Part shown: one piece after another, positions 1-8,440 of the stretch | Layout of the letters: every line of letters begins with the position of its first letter | How positions within the stretch are numbered: position 1 is the first letter of the stretch | Source: Acidovorax temperans | GTDB taxonomy: Bacteria; Pseudomonadota; Gammaproteobacteria; Burkholderiales; Burkholderiaceae_C | Length of the DNA: 64,000 nt | Direction: 5' to 3' | Assembly (NCBI RefSeq): GCF_006716905.1 | Contig: NZ_VFPV01000001.1 | Location: 1,118,001-1,182,000 of the forward strand | Program-made: the position numbers and the translations under genes | The notes under the pieces: generated by a model | What the model saw: the letters and a program-made list of their open reading frames with translations, nothing else | What the model was told of the DNA's origin: nothing | Databases searched by the model: none

Positions 1-138
1 GTGAACCTGCCCACCGCCGGGGTGGACTACCACGTGCCGTTTGGCGGCCGCAAGGGCAGCAGCTATGGCTCGCGCGAGCAAGGCCGCTACGCCGCCGAGT
101 TCTACACCACGGTGAAGACCGCTTACATCCAGGCCTGA
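1..138 (+). CDS. Aldehyde dehydrogenase, C-terminal end only (probably alpha-ketoglutaric semialdehyde type)
   Basis: The frame is open from the first base of the window and ends in TGA at 136-138, so only the last 45 residues are present. They contain PFGGRKGSS and the ending FYTTVKTAY, which are typical of the C-terminal oligomerisation region of NAD(P)-dependent aldehyde dehydrogenases. The sequence most resembles the branch that oxidises 2,5-dioxopentanoate to 2-oxoglutarate, the last step of glucarate and galactarate breakdown. That would fit gudD and garD elsewhere in the window, but the assignment to this branch is inference. The catalytic Cys and Glu lie outside the window. Confidence 0.8.
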   Translation: MNLPTAGVDYHVPFGGRKGSSYGSREQGRYAAEFYTTVKTAYIQA

Positions 139-305
139 TGGCGTGATGACCCACTGGGGGTGCAATGCCCCCAGCAGATTTCCGCCCCCCTGCGACCTCT
201 TCAGAGGGACATCGGCAACGCAGGGGTGCGGGCTCTTAGGCCGAGCGCATAAACCCGCAGAGTGCAGCCCAAGAGCCGCACAGGCCCTCATTAGAATCCC
301 CGGCC

Positions 306-1736
306 ATGCACATACACATACTCGGAATTTGCGGAACCTTCATGGGTGGCCTGGCGGCCCTGGCCCGCGAGGCGGGGCACAAGGTCACGGGCTGCGATGC
401 CGGTGTGTACCCGCCCATGAGCGACCAGCTGCGCGCCCTGGGCATTGAGCTGATCGAAGGCTTTGGCGCCGACCAGCTCGCGCTGCAACCGGATATGTTT
501 GTGGTGGGCAACGTGGTCAGCCGTGCGCGGCTGGCCGATGGCAGCCCCAAGTTCCCGCTGATGGAAGCCATTCTGGATGCGGGCCTGCCCTACACCAGCG
601 GCCCCCAATGGCTGGCCGAGCATGTGCTGCAAGGCCGCCATGTGCTGGCGGTGGCGGGCACGCACGGCAAGACGACCACCACGTCGATGCTGACCTGGAT
701 TCTGGAGAGCGCCGGGTTGCAGCCTGGCTTTTTGATCGGCGGCGTGCCGCTGAACTTTGGCATCTCTGCCCGGCTCGGTGCAGACCAGCGACCCGTTCCC
801 GGCCCTGGCACGCAAGCGCAGCGCCCACTGTTTGTGATTGAGGCCGACGAATACGACACCGCCTTCTTCGACAAGCGCAGCAAGTTTGTGCACTACCGCC
901 CCCGCACGGCGGTGCTGAACAACCTGGAGTTTGACCACGCCGACATCTTTGACGACCTGGCCGCCATCGAGCGCCAGTTCCACCACCTGGTGCGCACCGT
1001 GCCGCCCTCGGGCCGCGTGGTGACCAATGGGCTGGAAGAAAGCCTGACCCGCGTGCTGAACACCGGCTGCTGGAGCCAGGTGAGCAGCTTTGGCGCAGCG
1101 GTGAGCGACTTCAGCGCCGAGGGCGATCCGCAAGCCTTTGATGTGCTGCACCAGGGCCGCAAGGTGGCGCGGGTGGAATGGGCGCTGACGGGCGTGCACA
1201 ACCAACTCAACGCACTGGCCGCCATTGCCGCTGCGCACGACGTGGGCGTGGAACCCGCCGTGGCGGCTGCCGCGCTGGGCCAGTTTCAGAACGTGAAGCG
1301 CCGCATGGAGCTGCGTGGCACGGTGCGCGGCATTGCCGTGTATGACGACTTTGCCCACCACCCCACGGCGCTGCGCACCACGCTCGACGGCCTGCGCCGC
1401 AGCCTGGGAGCCAAGGCGCGCATCCTTGCGGTGTTCGAGCCCCGCAGTAACACGATGAAACTGGGCGCCATGAAAAGCCAGCTGCCCTGGGCGCTGGAAC
1501 CCGCCGACCTGGTGTTCTGCCACACCGCCGGCCTGGACTGGGACGCCGCTGACGCCCTGGCCCCGCTGGGCGTCGGCCCAGGCCAACGCGCCCAAACGGC
1601 CCCCGACATTGCCACGCTGGTGGACCAGATCACCCAGGCCGCTCAGCCCGGCGACCATGTGGTGTGCATGAGCAACGGCGGCTTCGGCGGCATCCACACC
1701 CGCCTGCTTGAAACACTGGCCAACCAACCGCTATAA
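306..1736 (+). CDS. mpl: UDP-N-acetylmuramate:L-Ala-gamma-D-Glu-meso-DAP ligase (Mpl)
   Basis: This 476-residue cytoplasmic ligase recycles peptidoglycan by joining the tripeptide L-Ala-gamma-D-Glu-meso-DAP to UDP-MurNAc. The N-terminus MHIHILGICGTFMGG is the characteristic Mpl opening, distinct from MurC. The Mur-ligase ATP loop is at residues 116-123 (VAGTHGKT), and the central domain has the EADEYD motif. The YDDFAHHPTA stretch of the C-terminal domain is also present. Length matches the family (about 450-480). No Shine-Dalgarno is visible before the ATG. A TAGAAT hexamer at 292-297 lies only 8 bp upstream of it, so the transcript may be leaderless. A perfect palindrome follows 4 bp after the stop. 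Confidence 0.95.
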   Translation: MHIHILGICGTFMGGLAALAREAGHKVTGCDAGVYPPMSDQLRALGIELIEGFGADQLALQPDMFVVGNVVSRARLADGSPKFPLMEAILDAGLPYTSGPQWLAEHVLQGRHVLAVAGTHGKTTTTSMLTWILESAGLQPGFLIGGVPLNFGISARLGADQRPVPGPGTQAQRPLFVIEADEYDTAFFDKRSKFVHYRPRTAVLNNLEFDHADIFDDLAAIERQFHHLVRTVPPSGRVVTNGLEESLTRVLNTGCWSQVSSFGAAVSDFSAEGDPQAFDVLHQGRKVARVEWALTGVHNQLNALAAIAAAHDVGVEPAVAAAALGQFQNVKRRMELRGTVRGIAVYDDFAHHPTALRTTLDGLRRSLGAKARILAVFEPRSNTMKLGAMKSQLPWALEPADLVFCHTAGLDWDAADALAPLGVGPGQRAQTAPDIATLVDQITQAAQPGDHVVCMSNGGFGGIHTRLLETLANQPL

Positions 1737-1740
1737 AAAC

Positions 1741-1786
1741 AATAGCTGCTAGCGCTTTACGGATAAGCGCTAGCAGCTATTTTGAT
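1741..1786. repeat. Dispersed palindromic repeat, family 1 (symmetrical copy)
   Basis: Arms AATAGCTGCTAGCGCTT (1741-1757) and its exact reverse complement (1765-1781) flank a 7-nt loop. This is the most symmetrical of the family 1 copies in the window. It sits 4 bp after the mpl stop and is followed by TTGAT, so it could also fold as an RNA hairpin at the 3' end of the transcript. Confidence 0.9.
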
Positions 1787-1847
1787 CTCAAACCCCGAAG
1801 GCACTGCACAGGGGCATATGCCCTGCCCAGCACGCTTGGGGCTGCGT

Positions 1848-2159
1848 TCAGTACGTGACGGCCATGGCGGGCACATCGACCCGAATCACCTTCCTGGCCA
1901 AGGCGGCACTGGCAGCGCGGGCAAATGCCTGGCCCCACTCGGGCTGTGCAAGCAGGTGGGCACCGGCGGCCTGCGCGACGGTCAGCACCTTGTCGGCCAG
2001 CAGCACTTTGCCGCTGGCGCGCAGGGGTTCGCAGTCGAGGGCGGTGAACTGGTCGTCCAGCCAGCGGCGCCCCGCCTCGTGCGCCATGGGTTCCGCGCTG
2101 GTCAGGTCGAAACGAAACTCCTGGTCGTCGGCCAAGCGGACCGAAACTTCACTCTGCAT
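1848..2159 (-). CDS. Conserved hypothetical protein, 103 aa
   Basis: The family is not recognised. The ORF runs from an ATG preceded by GAGG about 6 nt upstream, which supports this start. The protein has no signal peptide or membrane segment. It opens MQSEVSVRLADDQEFRFDL and is rich in Ala and Leu, with an acidic N-terminal half. It lies between mpl and aroG in its own orientation, with about 155 bp separating it from the aroG stop. It may be a lineage-specific small cytosolic protein. No function is proposed. Confidence 0.6.
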   Translation of the reverse strand: MQSEVSVRLADDQEFRFDLTSAEPMAHEAGRRWLDDQFTALDCEPLRASGKVLLADKVLTVAQAAGAHLLAQPEWGQAFARAASAALARKVIRVDVPAMAVTY

Positions 2160-2314
2160 GGGTTACCTCGTTGGAATGTTGGGGGCGGTAAGAGGGCGGT
2201 GGCCCGTGCCACCCACCCCGCACGCGCCACAATCTTGCAGACTGAGCTTACACGGTTCGAAAAGGCGATGGCCTGGGTTTTTTCCCTGTCGGCACATCGC
2301 CTCCGCCAACCATC

Positions 2315-3436
2315 TCAGCGCGAGCGGCGTGCCTGCACTGCAGCCGACAACTCTGCCAGGGCCACCAGGGAATCGTCCCAACCCAGGCAGGCATCGGTGA
2401 TGCTCTTGCCATATTCCAGCGCGCTGGCGTCATCCTTGCCAGGGGTGAACTTCTGCGCACCCGCGTTGATGTGGCTTTCAATCATCACGCCGAACACGCT
2501 GTGCGAGCCACCAGCAATCTGGCTGGCAATGTCACGCGCCACATCCAGCTGGCGCTCGTGCTGCTTATTGCTGTTGGCATGGCTGCAGTCCACCATCAGC
2601 GTGGCGGGCAGCTTGGCGGCTTCCAGATCCTTGCAGGCAGCGGCTACGCTGGCGGCGTCATAGTTGGGGGCTTTACCGCCGCGCAGAATCACGTGGCAGT
2701 CCTTGTTGCCGTTGGTGTTGACGATGGCAACCTGTCCGTTCTTGTGCACCGACAAGAAATGGTGACCACGGCTGGCCGACTGAATGGCGTCGGTGGCGAT
2801 GCGGATGTTGCCGTCCGTGCCGTTCTTGAAGCCGATGGGGGCGGACAGGCCCGAGGCCAGCTCGCGGTGCACTTGGCTTTCAGTAGTGCGGGCACCAATG
2901 GCGCCCCAGGCGATCAGGTCGCCGATGTACTGGGGCGAGATCACGTCCAGGAACTCGCTGCCCGCGGGCATGCCCAGGCGGTTGATGTCGATCAGCAACT
3001 GCCGCGCGATGCGCAGGCCCTCGTCAATGCGGTAGGTTTCGTCGAGGTAGGGGTCGTTGATCAGGCCCTTCCAGCCCACAGTAGTGCGGGGCTTTTCGAA
3101 GTACACGCGCATGACGATCTCCAGCGTGTCCTTGTACTGCTCGCGCACCACTTTCAGGCGGCGGGCGTAGTCGAGCGCAGCCGCAGGGTCGTGAATGGAG
3201 CAGGGGCCGATGATGACCAGCAGGCGGTCGTCATCACCCGCCATGATGTTGTGGATGTTCTTGCGGGTCTGGCTGATGAGCCCTTCCACCGGCGTGTTGC
3301 TGATGGGGAAAAAGCGGATCAGATGCTCTGGAGGAGGCAGCACGGTAATGTCCTTGATACGTTCGTCGTCGGTCTGGCTGGTTTTCTCGACGCTGCGGTA
3401 CCAGGCATCGCTGGCGGGGGTGGCTTGCAAGCTCAT
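2315..3436 (-). CDS. aroG: Class I DAHP synthase (3-deoxy-7-phosphoheptulonate synthase)
   Basis: The enzyme condenses phosphoenolpyruvate and erythrose-4-phosphate, the first committed step of the shikimate pathway. The 373-residue product has GPCSIHDP, the KPRTTVGWKG stretch, AIGARTTESQVHRE, HSNKQ-type metal and substrate residues (CSHANSNKQ) and GKSITDACLGWDD near the end, all typical of the AroF/G/H class. The start is supported by GAGGA about 9 nt upstream. A 200-nt leader precedes it, with an intrinsic terminator and a short ORF rich in aromatic codons (separate entries), so control by attenuation is likely. Which aromatic amino acid inhibits the enzyme cannot be read from the sequence with certainty. 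Confidence 0.96.
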   Translation of the reverse strand: MSLQATPASDAWYRSVEKTSQTDDERIKDITVLPPPEHLIRFFPISNTPVEGLISQTRKNIHNIMAGDDDRLLVIIGPCSIHDPAAALDYARRLKVVREQYKDTLEIVMRVYFEKPRTTVGWKGLINDPYLDETYRIDEGLRIARQLLIDINRLGMPAGSEFLDVISPQYIGDLIAWGAIGARTTESQVHRELASGLSAPIGFKNGTDGNIRIATDAIQSASRGHHFLSVHKNGQVAIVNTNGNKDCHVILRGGKAPNYDAASVAAACKDLEAAKLPATLMVDCSHANSNKQHERQLDVARDIASQIAGGSHSVFGVMIESHINAGAQKFTPGKDDASALEYGKSITDACLGWDDSLVALAELSAAVQARRSR

Positions 3437-3480
3437 GTTGTCGTCCTCGTAAGGTGGAAAAGGTGAAAAAAAGGGGGCTG

Positions 3481-3519
3481 AAAAACAAAAAACCGCCGGG
3501 CTTTGCAGCTGCGGCGGTT
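3481..3519 (-). terminator. Intrinsic terminator in the aroG leader (attenuator)
   Basis: Read on the minus strand, an 8-bp stem AACCGCCG/CGGCGGTT (3512-3519 with 3491-3498) closes a 13-nt loop and is followed directly by a T-rich run (TTTTTTGTTTTT). It lies 45-83 nt upstream of the aroG start and downstream of the aromatic leader ORF. It therefore terminates transcripts before aroG, as expected for an attenuator. Confidence 0.85.
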
Positions 3520-3559
3520 GGTATGGGGAGGGTGCTTCAGTTACTTGCGCGTTTTCCTC

Positions 3560-3616
3560 TCATCCGCCTAGGACCGAGATAAAAAACCAAAAATAAAACG
3601 CGCTGCGAACTTGCAT
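3560..3616 (-). CDS. aroG leader peptide with six consecutive aromatic residues
   Basis: An 18-codon ORF on the minus strand reads MQVRSAFYFWFFISVLGG and stops at TGA (3562-3560). Residues 7-12 are F-Y-F-W-F-F. Such a run is very unlikely by chance and is the hallmark of leader peptides that sense charged aromatic tRNAs. GCGCGTTTT within codons 5-8 (3603-3595) is exactly complementary to AAAACGCGC just after the stop (3555-3547), so a 9-bp stem can form across the aromatic codons. The intrinsic terminator follows 41 nt after the stop. No Shine-Dalgarno is near, and the putative -10 places transcription start at or within a base or two of the ATG, so the ORF may be leaderless. The peptide itself is presumably not functional. 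Confidence 0.85.
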   Translation of the reverse strand: MQVRSAFYFWFFISVLGG

Positions 3617-3623
3617 GGCGTTC

Positions 3624-3654
3624 AATGTAGCACAGCCTCCGGGTGGTCTTGCAA
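3624..3654 (-). promoter_or_regulatory. Putative promoter of the aroG leader transcript
   Basis: On the minus strand TTGCAA (3654-3649) and an extended -10, TGC-TACATT (-10 hexamer 3629-3624), are separated by 19 bp. The leader ATG begins 7 nt after the -10. The 19-bp spacer is long, but the extended -10 could compensate. The call is by eye. Confidence 0.5.
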
Positions 3655-3770
3655 GCGGCTTGTACAAACTTGGGCCGAAAAAACCACACCGGTACGCCAA
3701 AGGTCAGCGGCTGACCACAGTGTATTGACGCGTGTCAGCTGCCTCCCGGGGCTGCGCTCGCGGCAACCTC

Positions 3771-4301
3771 TCATCGGCCCAACCAGCGCAGGGCGCGCTG
3801 CCACCAAGACCGGCTGCGGGAGGGCACTGGAGGCTCCGCCCCGCCCTCGCCACGGCTGCCCTGCTCATACATGTCGATAAGCAGCAAGGCCTCGCCCAGC
3901 GTGCGCCAGGCAAGCAGCTCAAACTTGTCAAAGTGCTCGGTTTCGCTGGAGTGGCGAAGTTCCAAGGCCTCTTTCCAGGTGGAAACCGACTGACCTAGCT
4001 CCCAAAGCGCCCGCTGGTACACCCCAAACTCATACAGGGTGTGCCACCCGGAACCCAGCCCCGTCAGCAGCCGCTGGTGCTCTCGCACGCCCTGAAACAG
4101 GGCCGTTGCGGTGCGGTGGATGAGTTGTGTGTCTGTGCTGGTGCGCCGAATGCGCACGGCCTCTTCAATCGCATTGGACAAAGCACCCAGGCTGTCGCGC
4201 AGCTGGCGCGAATCTTCATCGGCGACGCCTTCACGCAAAAAGCGGCTGATGTCTCCAAACGATTGGAAACTTTGCGACAGAAAAGTGCGCGAAGCCGGCA
4301 T
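3771..4301 (-). CDS. Conserved hypothetical protein, about 176 aa
   Basis: The product is mostly helical by appearance and rich in Arg, Glu and Leu, with no membrane segment or signal. The start MPASRTFLSQ is chosen over an ATG 14 codons upstream because the extra residues look non-coding. Features include an Arg/Glu-rich N-terminal half, a Trp-rich middle (GWHTLYEFGVYQRALWEL) and a basic Trp-containing C-terminus (SWWQRALRWLGR). The family is not recognised. It is transcribed in the same direction as aroG and tldD but spaced away from both, so it is probably a separate unit. Confidence 0.55.
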   Translation of the reverse strand: MPASRTFLSQSFQSFGDISRFLREGVADEDSRQLRDSLGALSNAIEEAVRIRRTSTDTQLIHRTATALFQGVREHQRLLTGLGSGWHTLYEFGVYQRALWELGQSVSTWKEALELRHSSETEHFDKFELLAWRTLGEALLLIDMYEQGSRGEGGAEPPVPSRSRSWWQRALRWLGR

Positions 4302-4430
4302 AAGCCGATTGTGCTGCCCGCCGCAAAATTTGTTACAGCGCAAACCCCCTGAACGGCCAGGGTGCAGCCAATGCGCAACAGCCGCACTGGCGGCCCCGAC
4401 CTCGCACCCAGGTCGTAGGTGGTCAGGTGG

Positions 4431-5915
4431 TCAGGCCGTGCCGCCCACGGTAAGCCCTTCGATGCGCAACGTGGGCTGGCCCACGCCCACGGGCACGCTC
4501 TGACCTTCCTTGCCGCAGGTGCCCACGCCGCTGTCCAGGCGCATGTCGTTGCCGATCATGGTCACCTTCTTGAGCGATTCAGGGCCGCTACCCACGATGG
4601 TGGCGCCCTTGACGGGGTACTGGATCTTGCCGTCTTCCACCCAGTAGGCTTCGCTGGCAGAGAACACGAACTTGCCCGAGGTGATGTCCACCTGGCCACC
4701 ACCAAAGTTGCTGGCGTACAGCCCCTTCTTGATGCTGGCGATGATTTCCTGCGGATCCTTGTCGCCGCCCAGCATGTAGGTGTTGGTCATGCGCGGCATG
4801 GGGATGTGGGCGTAGCTTTCGCGGCGGCCATTGCCCGTGGGGGCCACGCCCATCAGGCGGGCGTTGAGCGAATCCTGGATGTAGCCCTTCAAGATGCCGT
4901 CTTCGATCAGCACATTGCGCTGGCTGGGGTTGCCCTCGTCGTCCACGTTGAGTGAGCCACGGCGGTCTGCAATGGTGCCGTCGTCCAGCACCGTCACGCC
5001 CTTGGCGGCCACACGCTGGCCGATGCGGCCGCTGAAAGCGCTGGAGCCCTTGCGGTTGAAGTCCCCTTCCAGGCCATGGCCCACGGCTTCGTGCAGGAGG
5101 ATGCCGGGCCATCCCGCGCCCAGCACCACCGTCATTTCACCGGCCGGGGCGGGGCGGGATTCCAGGTTGGTCAAGGCAGCGTTCACCGCCTCGTCCACAT
5201 ACTTGCTCAGCTGTGCGTCATCGAAATACGCCAGACCAAAGCGGCCACCACCGCCGGCCGAGCCCACTTCGCGGCGGCCGTTTTGCTCGGCAATCACGGT
5301 GATCGACAGGCGCACCAGCGGGCGCACATCGGCCGCCAGCGTGCCGTCGGCACGGGCCACCAGCACCACGTCGTATTCACTGGCCAGGCCTGCCATCACC
5401 TGTGCCACACGGGGGTCTTTGGCGCGGGCGCGCTGCTCCAGGCGCTCCAGCAGGGCCACCTTGGCGGTGCTGTCCAGCGAAGCAATGGGGTCTACACCCT
5501 GGTAAAGGCTGCGGCTGGTGGCAATCTTTTTGGCGGGTACGCGTACACGGCCAGTCTGCGCCACAGAAGAAATGGCACGCACGGTGCGCGCGGCATCCAG
5601 CAGCGAAGCCAGCGAAATGTCGTCCGAATACGCGAAGGCCGTCTTTTCACCGCTCACAGCGCGCACGCCCACGCCCTGGTCAATGCTGAAAGAGCCGGTC
5701 TTCACGATGCCCTCTTCCAGGCTCCAGCCCTCGCTGCGCGTGTACTGAAAGTACAGATCGGCATCGTCCACCTGGTGGGCACGGATTTCCGCCAGCGCAC
5801 GGGCCAGGTGGCTCTCGTCCAGCCCAAAAGGCGTCAACAGCAGTTCACGGGCGACATCGATGCGTTGGGTGGTGGCTGCGCGCTGTGGCGCTGCGGTAGA
5901 GGAGCGAAAGGTCAT
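4431..5915 (-). CDS. tldD: Metalloprotease TldD
   Basis: TldD forms a heterodimer with TldE/PmbA and degrades unfolded or modified peptides, including microcin and antitoxin substrates in enterobacteria. The 494-residue product has the zinc motif HEAVGHGLEGD at residues 275-285 (HExxxH) and the family signatures FSIDQGVGVRAVSGE, AYSDDIS and the C-terminal GGGQVDITSGKFVFSASEAY. Length matches the family (about 480). No tldE is adjacent, which is usual because the partner is normally elsewhere in the genome. The start is the first ATG of the frame. Confidence 0.95.
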   Translation of the reverse strand: MTFRSSTAAPQRAATTQRIDVARELLLTPFGLDESHLARALAEIRAHQVDDADLYFQYTRSEGWSLEEGIVKTGSFSIDQGVGVRAVSGEKTAFAYSDDISLASLLDAARTVRAISSVAQTGRVRVPAKKIATSRSLYQGVDPIASLDSTAKVALLERLEQRARAKDPRVAQVMAGLASEYDVVLVARADGTLAADVRPLVRLSITVIAEQNGRREVGSAGGGGRFGLAYFDDAQLSKYVDEAVNAALTNLESRPAPAGEMTVVLGAGWPGILLHEAVGHGLEGDFNRKGSSAFSGRIGQRVAAKGVTVLDDGTIADRRGSLNVDDEGNPSQRNVLIEDGILKGYIQDSLNARLMGVAPTGNGRRESYAHIPMPRMTNTYMLGGDKDPQEIIASIKKGLYASNFGGGQVDITSGKFVFSASEAYWVEDGKIQYPVKGATIVGSGPESLKKVTMIGNDMRLDSGVGTCGKEGQSVPVGVGQPTLRIEGLTVGGTA

Positions 5916-5968
5916 CGCCGCATTTTAGGCGGGCAACCCCACCCGCACCGCCGCAGGGGAAAACTGCG

Positions 5969-6316
5969 CTATGCGCTCTGCGAAGCCGAGAGGTCCACCA
6001 GCACCGCCACCGGGGCATGGTGCTGCACGGCCTCGATGCCGGCATCGCGGGCTTTGGCGCCGGAGTACATCTGGCTTTGGCCAATGACCTGGCCATTGCC
6101 CGCCTTCAACGTGAAGTAAGGTGCGCCGTTGCGGGCACTCAGGCGCCCGAAGCGGGCATCGTCAGGCGCGTGTTTTTTGACCGATTCGATGCCCTGCAGG
6201 GCACTGGCGCGCGAGTCGTAGGTCTCGCTGGTCAAGATCACCTGCCCATTCGAGGCCAGCAGGTTGAAAACAAACTTGTCGTTGGACGTTTTCTTGAGCT
6301 CGAACTTTGCCGCCAT
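5969..6316 (-). CDS. YegP-like protein with two DUF1508 repeats
   Basis: The 115-residue product contains two copies of the DUF1508 module. The first is FELKKTSNDKFVFNLLASNGQVI with a downstream SR-x-A-L-x-G-I-x-S-V. The second is PYFTLKAGNGQVIGQSQMYS with a matching RDAGIEAVQ. The fold is a small alpha/beta unit found in tandem in YegP. Function is unknown. The start MAAKFEL is chosen because GGAGG lies 8 nt upstream; an in-frame ATG three codons earlier overlaps that ribosome binding site. It stands alone between tldD and rodA. Confidence 0.88.
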   Translation of the reverse strand: MAAKFELKKTSNDKFVFNLLASNGQVILTSETYDSRASALQGIESVKKHAPDDARFGRLSARNGAPYFTLKAGNGQVIGQSQMYSGAKARDAGIEAVQHHAPVAVLVDLSASQSA

Positions 6317-6446
6317 GGGGAGCACCTCCAGGGGTTAGTGACAACACGCCCCCGGGTTTTAACCGCAGGACAGACCCCGAGGCAAGGGTATTGACCCAGC
6401 CCCTGCATCACCTGAGGGCATCACCCGGCAAAACCGGCGCATCGCG

Positions 6447-7619
6447 CTACAGCTGCGTCCGGGCCTTGGCTGGCTCCTGGCGCTGTGCGCGCGCTACCGA
6501 CATGAGAATGCCCAGCGCCAGCCCCAGAGTGACCATGGCCGTGCCTCCGTAGCTGACAAAGGGCAGCGGCACGCCCACCACCGGCAGAATGCCGCTGACC
6601 ATGCCCATGTTCACAAACGCATAGGTGAAGAAAATCATCGACACAGCGCCCGCCATGAGGCGACCGAACAAGGTGACGGCCCCCATCGCAATGGCCAGCC
6701 CGCGCCAGATCAGCAGCAAAAAGCACACGATCAGAAACAGGTTGCCTGCCAGCCCGAATTCTTCGGAATAAGCCGCAAAGATGAAGTCGGTGGTGCGCTC
6801 GGGAATGAACTCCAGGTGCGTCTGTGTGCCCGCCATGAAGCCCTTGCCCGTGAGCCCGCCAGAGCCGATCGCGATCATGCCCTGGATGATGTGAAAGCCT
6901 TTGCCCAGCGGGTCGCGCGTGGGGTCCAGCAAGGTGCAGATACGCTGCTGCTGGTAGTCGTGCAGCACCGGCCAGCGCACGCCGTCCGCGCACAGCTGGG
7001 GTTCAAACCACACGATGAGTGCAATGCCGATGCCCCCTAGCACCACGGGCGGCAGCACCAGCTTCCACGACAGACCCGCGAAAAAGATCACCGACAGCCC
7101 CGCCGCCAGCACCAGCAGCGAGGTGCCCAGGTCGGGCTGCTTCATGATGAGCCCCACCGGCACGGCCAGCAGGGCCCCGGCGGCGACAAAGTCCAGCGGG
7201 CGCAACTGGCCCTCGCGCTTTTGAAACCACCAGGCCAGCATCAGGGGCATGGCAATTTTCAGAATCTCGCTGGGCTGGATGACGATGCCCAGGTTCACCC
7301 AGCGCTGCGCGCCCTTCTTGGTGATGCCAAACAGCGCCACCGCCAGCAGCAGCGCCACCCCCGCCGCGTACAAGGGCACGGCAAACGCCATGATCCTCTG
7401 GGGCGGCACCTGCGCTACCACAAACAAGATGGTTCCGGCAATGAGCATGTTGCGGCCGTGGTCCACAAAGCGGGTGCCATGGTCGTAACCGGCCGAGTAC
7501 ATGGCCACCAGGCCTGCCCCTGTCAGCAACAGCACGACAAACAGCAAGGGCAGGTCAAACCCCCGAAACAGAGGCAATATGCGTTGCAGGAGAGAGGTTT
7601 TTTCAAAAACGGCGGCCAT
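6447..7619 (-). CDS. rodA: Peptidoglycan glycosyltransferase RodA (SEDS family)
   Basis: RodA polymerises lipid II during lateral wall growth of rods, together with PBP2 and MreBCD. The 390-residue protein has about ten hydrophobic segments, starting LPLLFVVLLLTGAGLVAMYSAG. It has the SEDS signatures GAQRWVNLG, QPSEILKIAMPL and, near the end, VPLPFVSYGGTAMV. The large periplasmic loop between the middle segments is present. The usual mreBCD-mrdA genes are not beside it here, so rodA is separated from that cluster or the cluster lies elsewhere. The gene begins 35 bp downstream of the GAF-protein gene and may share its transcript. Confidence 0.95.
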   Translation of the reverse strand: MAAVFEKTSLLQRILPLFRGFDLPLLFVVLLLTGAGLVAMYSAGYDHGTRFVDHGRNMLIAGTILFVVAQVPPQRIMAFAVPLYAAGVALLLAVALFGITKKGAQRWVNLGIVIQPSEILKIAMPLMLAWWFQKREGQLRPLDFVAAGALLAVPVGLIMKQPDLGTSLLVLAAGLSVIFFAGLSWKLVLPPVVLGGIGIALIVWFEPQLCADGVRWPVLHDYQQQRICTLLDPTRDPLGKGFHIIQGMIAIGSGGLTGKGFMAGTQTHLEFIPERTTDFIFAAYSEEFGLAGNLFLIVCFLLLIWRGLAIAMGAVTLFGRLMAGAVSMIFFTYAFVNMGMVSGILPVVGVPLPFVSYGGTAMVTLGLALGILMSVARAQRQEPAKARTQL

Positions 7620-7654
7620 CCCTCAATTATCGGGCTGACGGCTGCGCCGGGAAG

Positions 7655-8440
7655 TCAGCCCGCTTGGCGAAAGGCCATCACCGCCTGGTTGCGCAAGGTG
7701 CGCAGCAAACCCAGGGCCTTGTCGTCCACCACGATGCCGCCGGGAACCGCCTGGTCGGCATAGATGAGTGCAAACGGCTGCCCCTTCATCTGCAGCGGCA
7801 GCAACAGAAACGAAGGGGCGTTGACGCCTTCCACGTACCACCGGGGCAGGCGCGCACTGATGCGGGGCTCGGTAGCATCGTTGATGAGGGTGTCGGCGCC
7901 CCGCAGGCACACGGCCGTGAACAAATCGCCGGGCATGTTCAGCGGCACCTTCATGGCACGCACCACGGCTTCGCTGCCTTCGCCCAGGCCAAAGCGGCCG
8001 GTGAGCTGGTCGGTGCGCGCCTCACGCAGGCAAAACACCATGCGCCGAAAACCCAGAGCGCGGAACATCGTCTCCAAGATCATGCGCAGCACGTCGTTGA
8101 GCTGAAAGCTCTCGACCATGGCGTTGGTGATGTCCTGGATGCCAGCGGCCAGCACCTCGTTCACCTGCGCGACCGACACCGCGCCGCCCGCCTGCGACGC
8201 CAGCAAAGCGGGCAAAGGCTTGGCTTCGCTGGGCTTGAGTTCCAGGGGGCTGAGGGCGTCGTCCTGCGCGGTGGCGTCTTGCGCCGCCGGGGGCAGCTTC
8301 AGCAACCGGGCAGCGGGCGAGCCAGCGTCCACCTGCAGGTCCAGCGCCTCGGCCAGCGCCACCAGCTTGCGGCGTGCGCGCAGCGTCGCTTCGTTGACGG
8401 CCCGCCTGCAAGGGAGCGCTGGCTGCAGAAAGCGGGGCAA
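7655..8440 (-). pseudogene. GAF-domain protein, probably an N-terminally deleted HDOD-GAF gene
   Basis: The 261-residue frame starts at a TTG without a clear ribosome binding site. From about residue 15 (VNEATLRARRKLVALAEAL) to the end it matches the C-terminal half of betaproteobacterial HDOD signalling proteins. That half comprises a linker, then a GAF domain with DVLRMILETMFRALGFRRMVFCLR and ALIYADQAVPGG. The HDOD domain that normally precedes this region is absent. An ATG at 8450-8448 opens a different frame (MTDFAPLSAASAPLQA) that would need a frameshift to join. An internal deletion would explain both observations. It could still make a stand-alone GAF protein. That it is a remnant is inference. 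Confidence 0.55.

Noticed and set aside
143..448. Short plus-strand frame overlapping the mpl start
   Set aside because: No ribosome binding site, no recognisable protein features, and it conflicts with mpl in another frame.
291..1727. 478-codon minus-strand frame opposite mpl
   Set aside because: Same shadow pattern; mpl is supported by clear ligase motifs on the plus strand.
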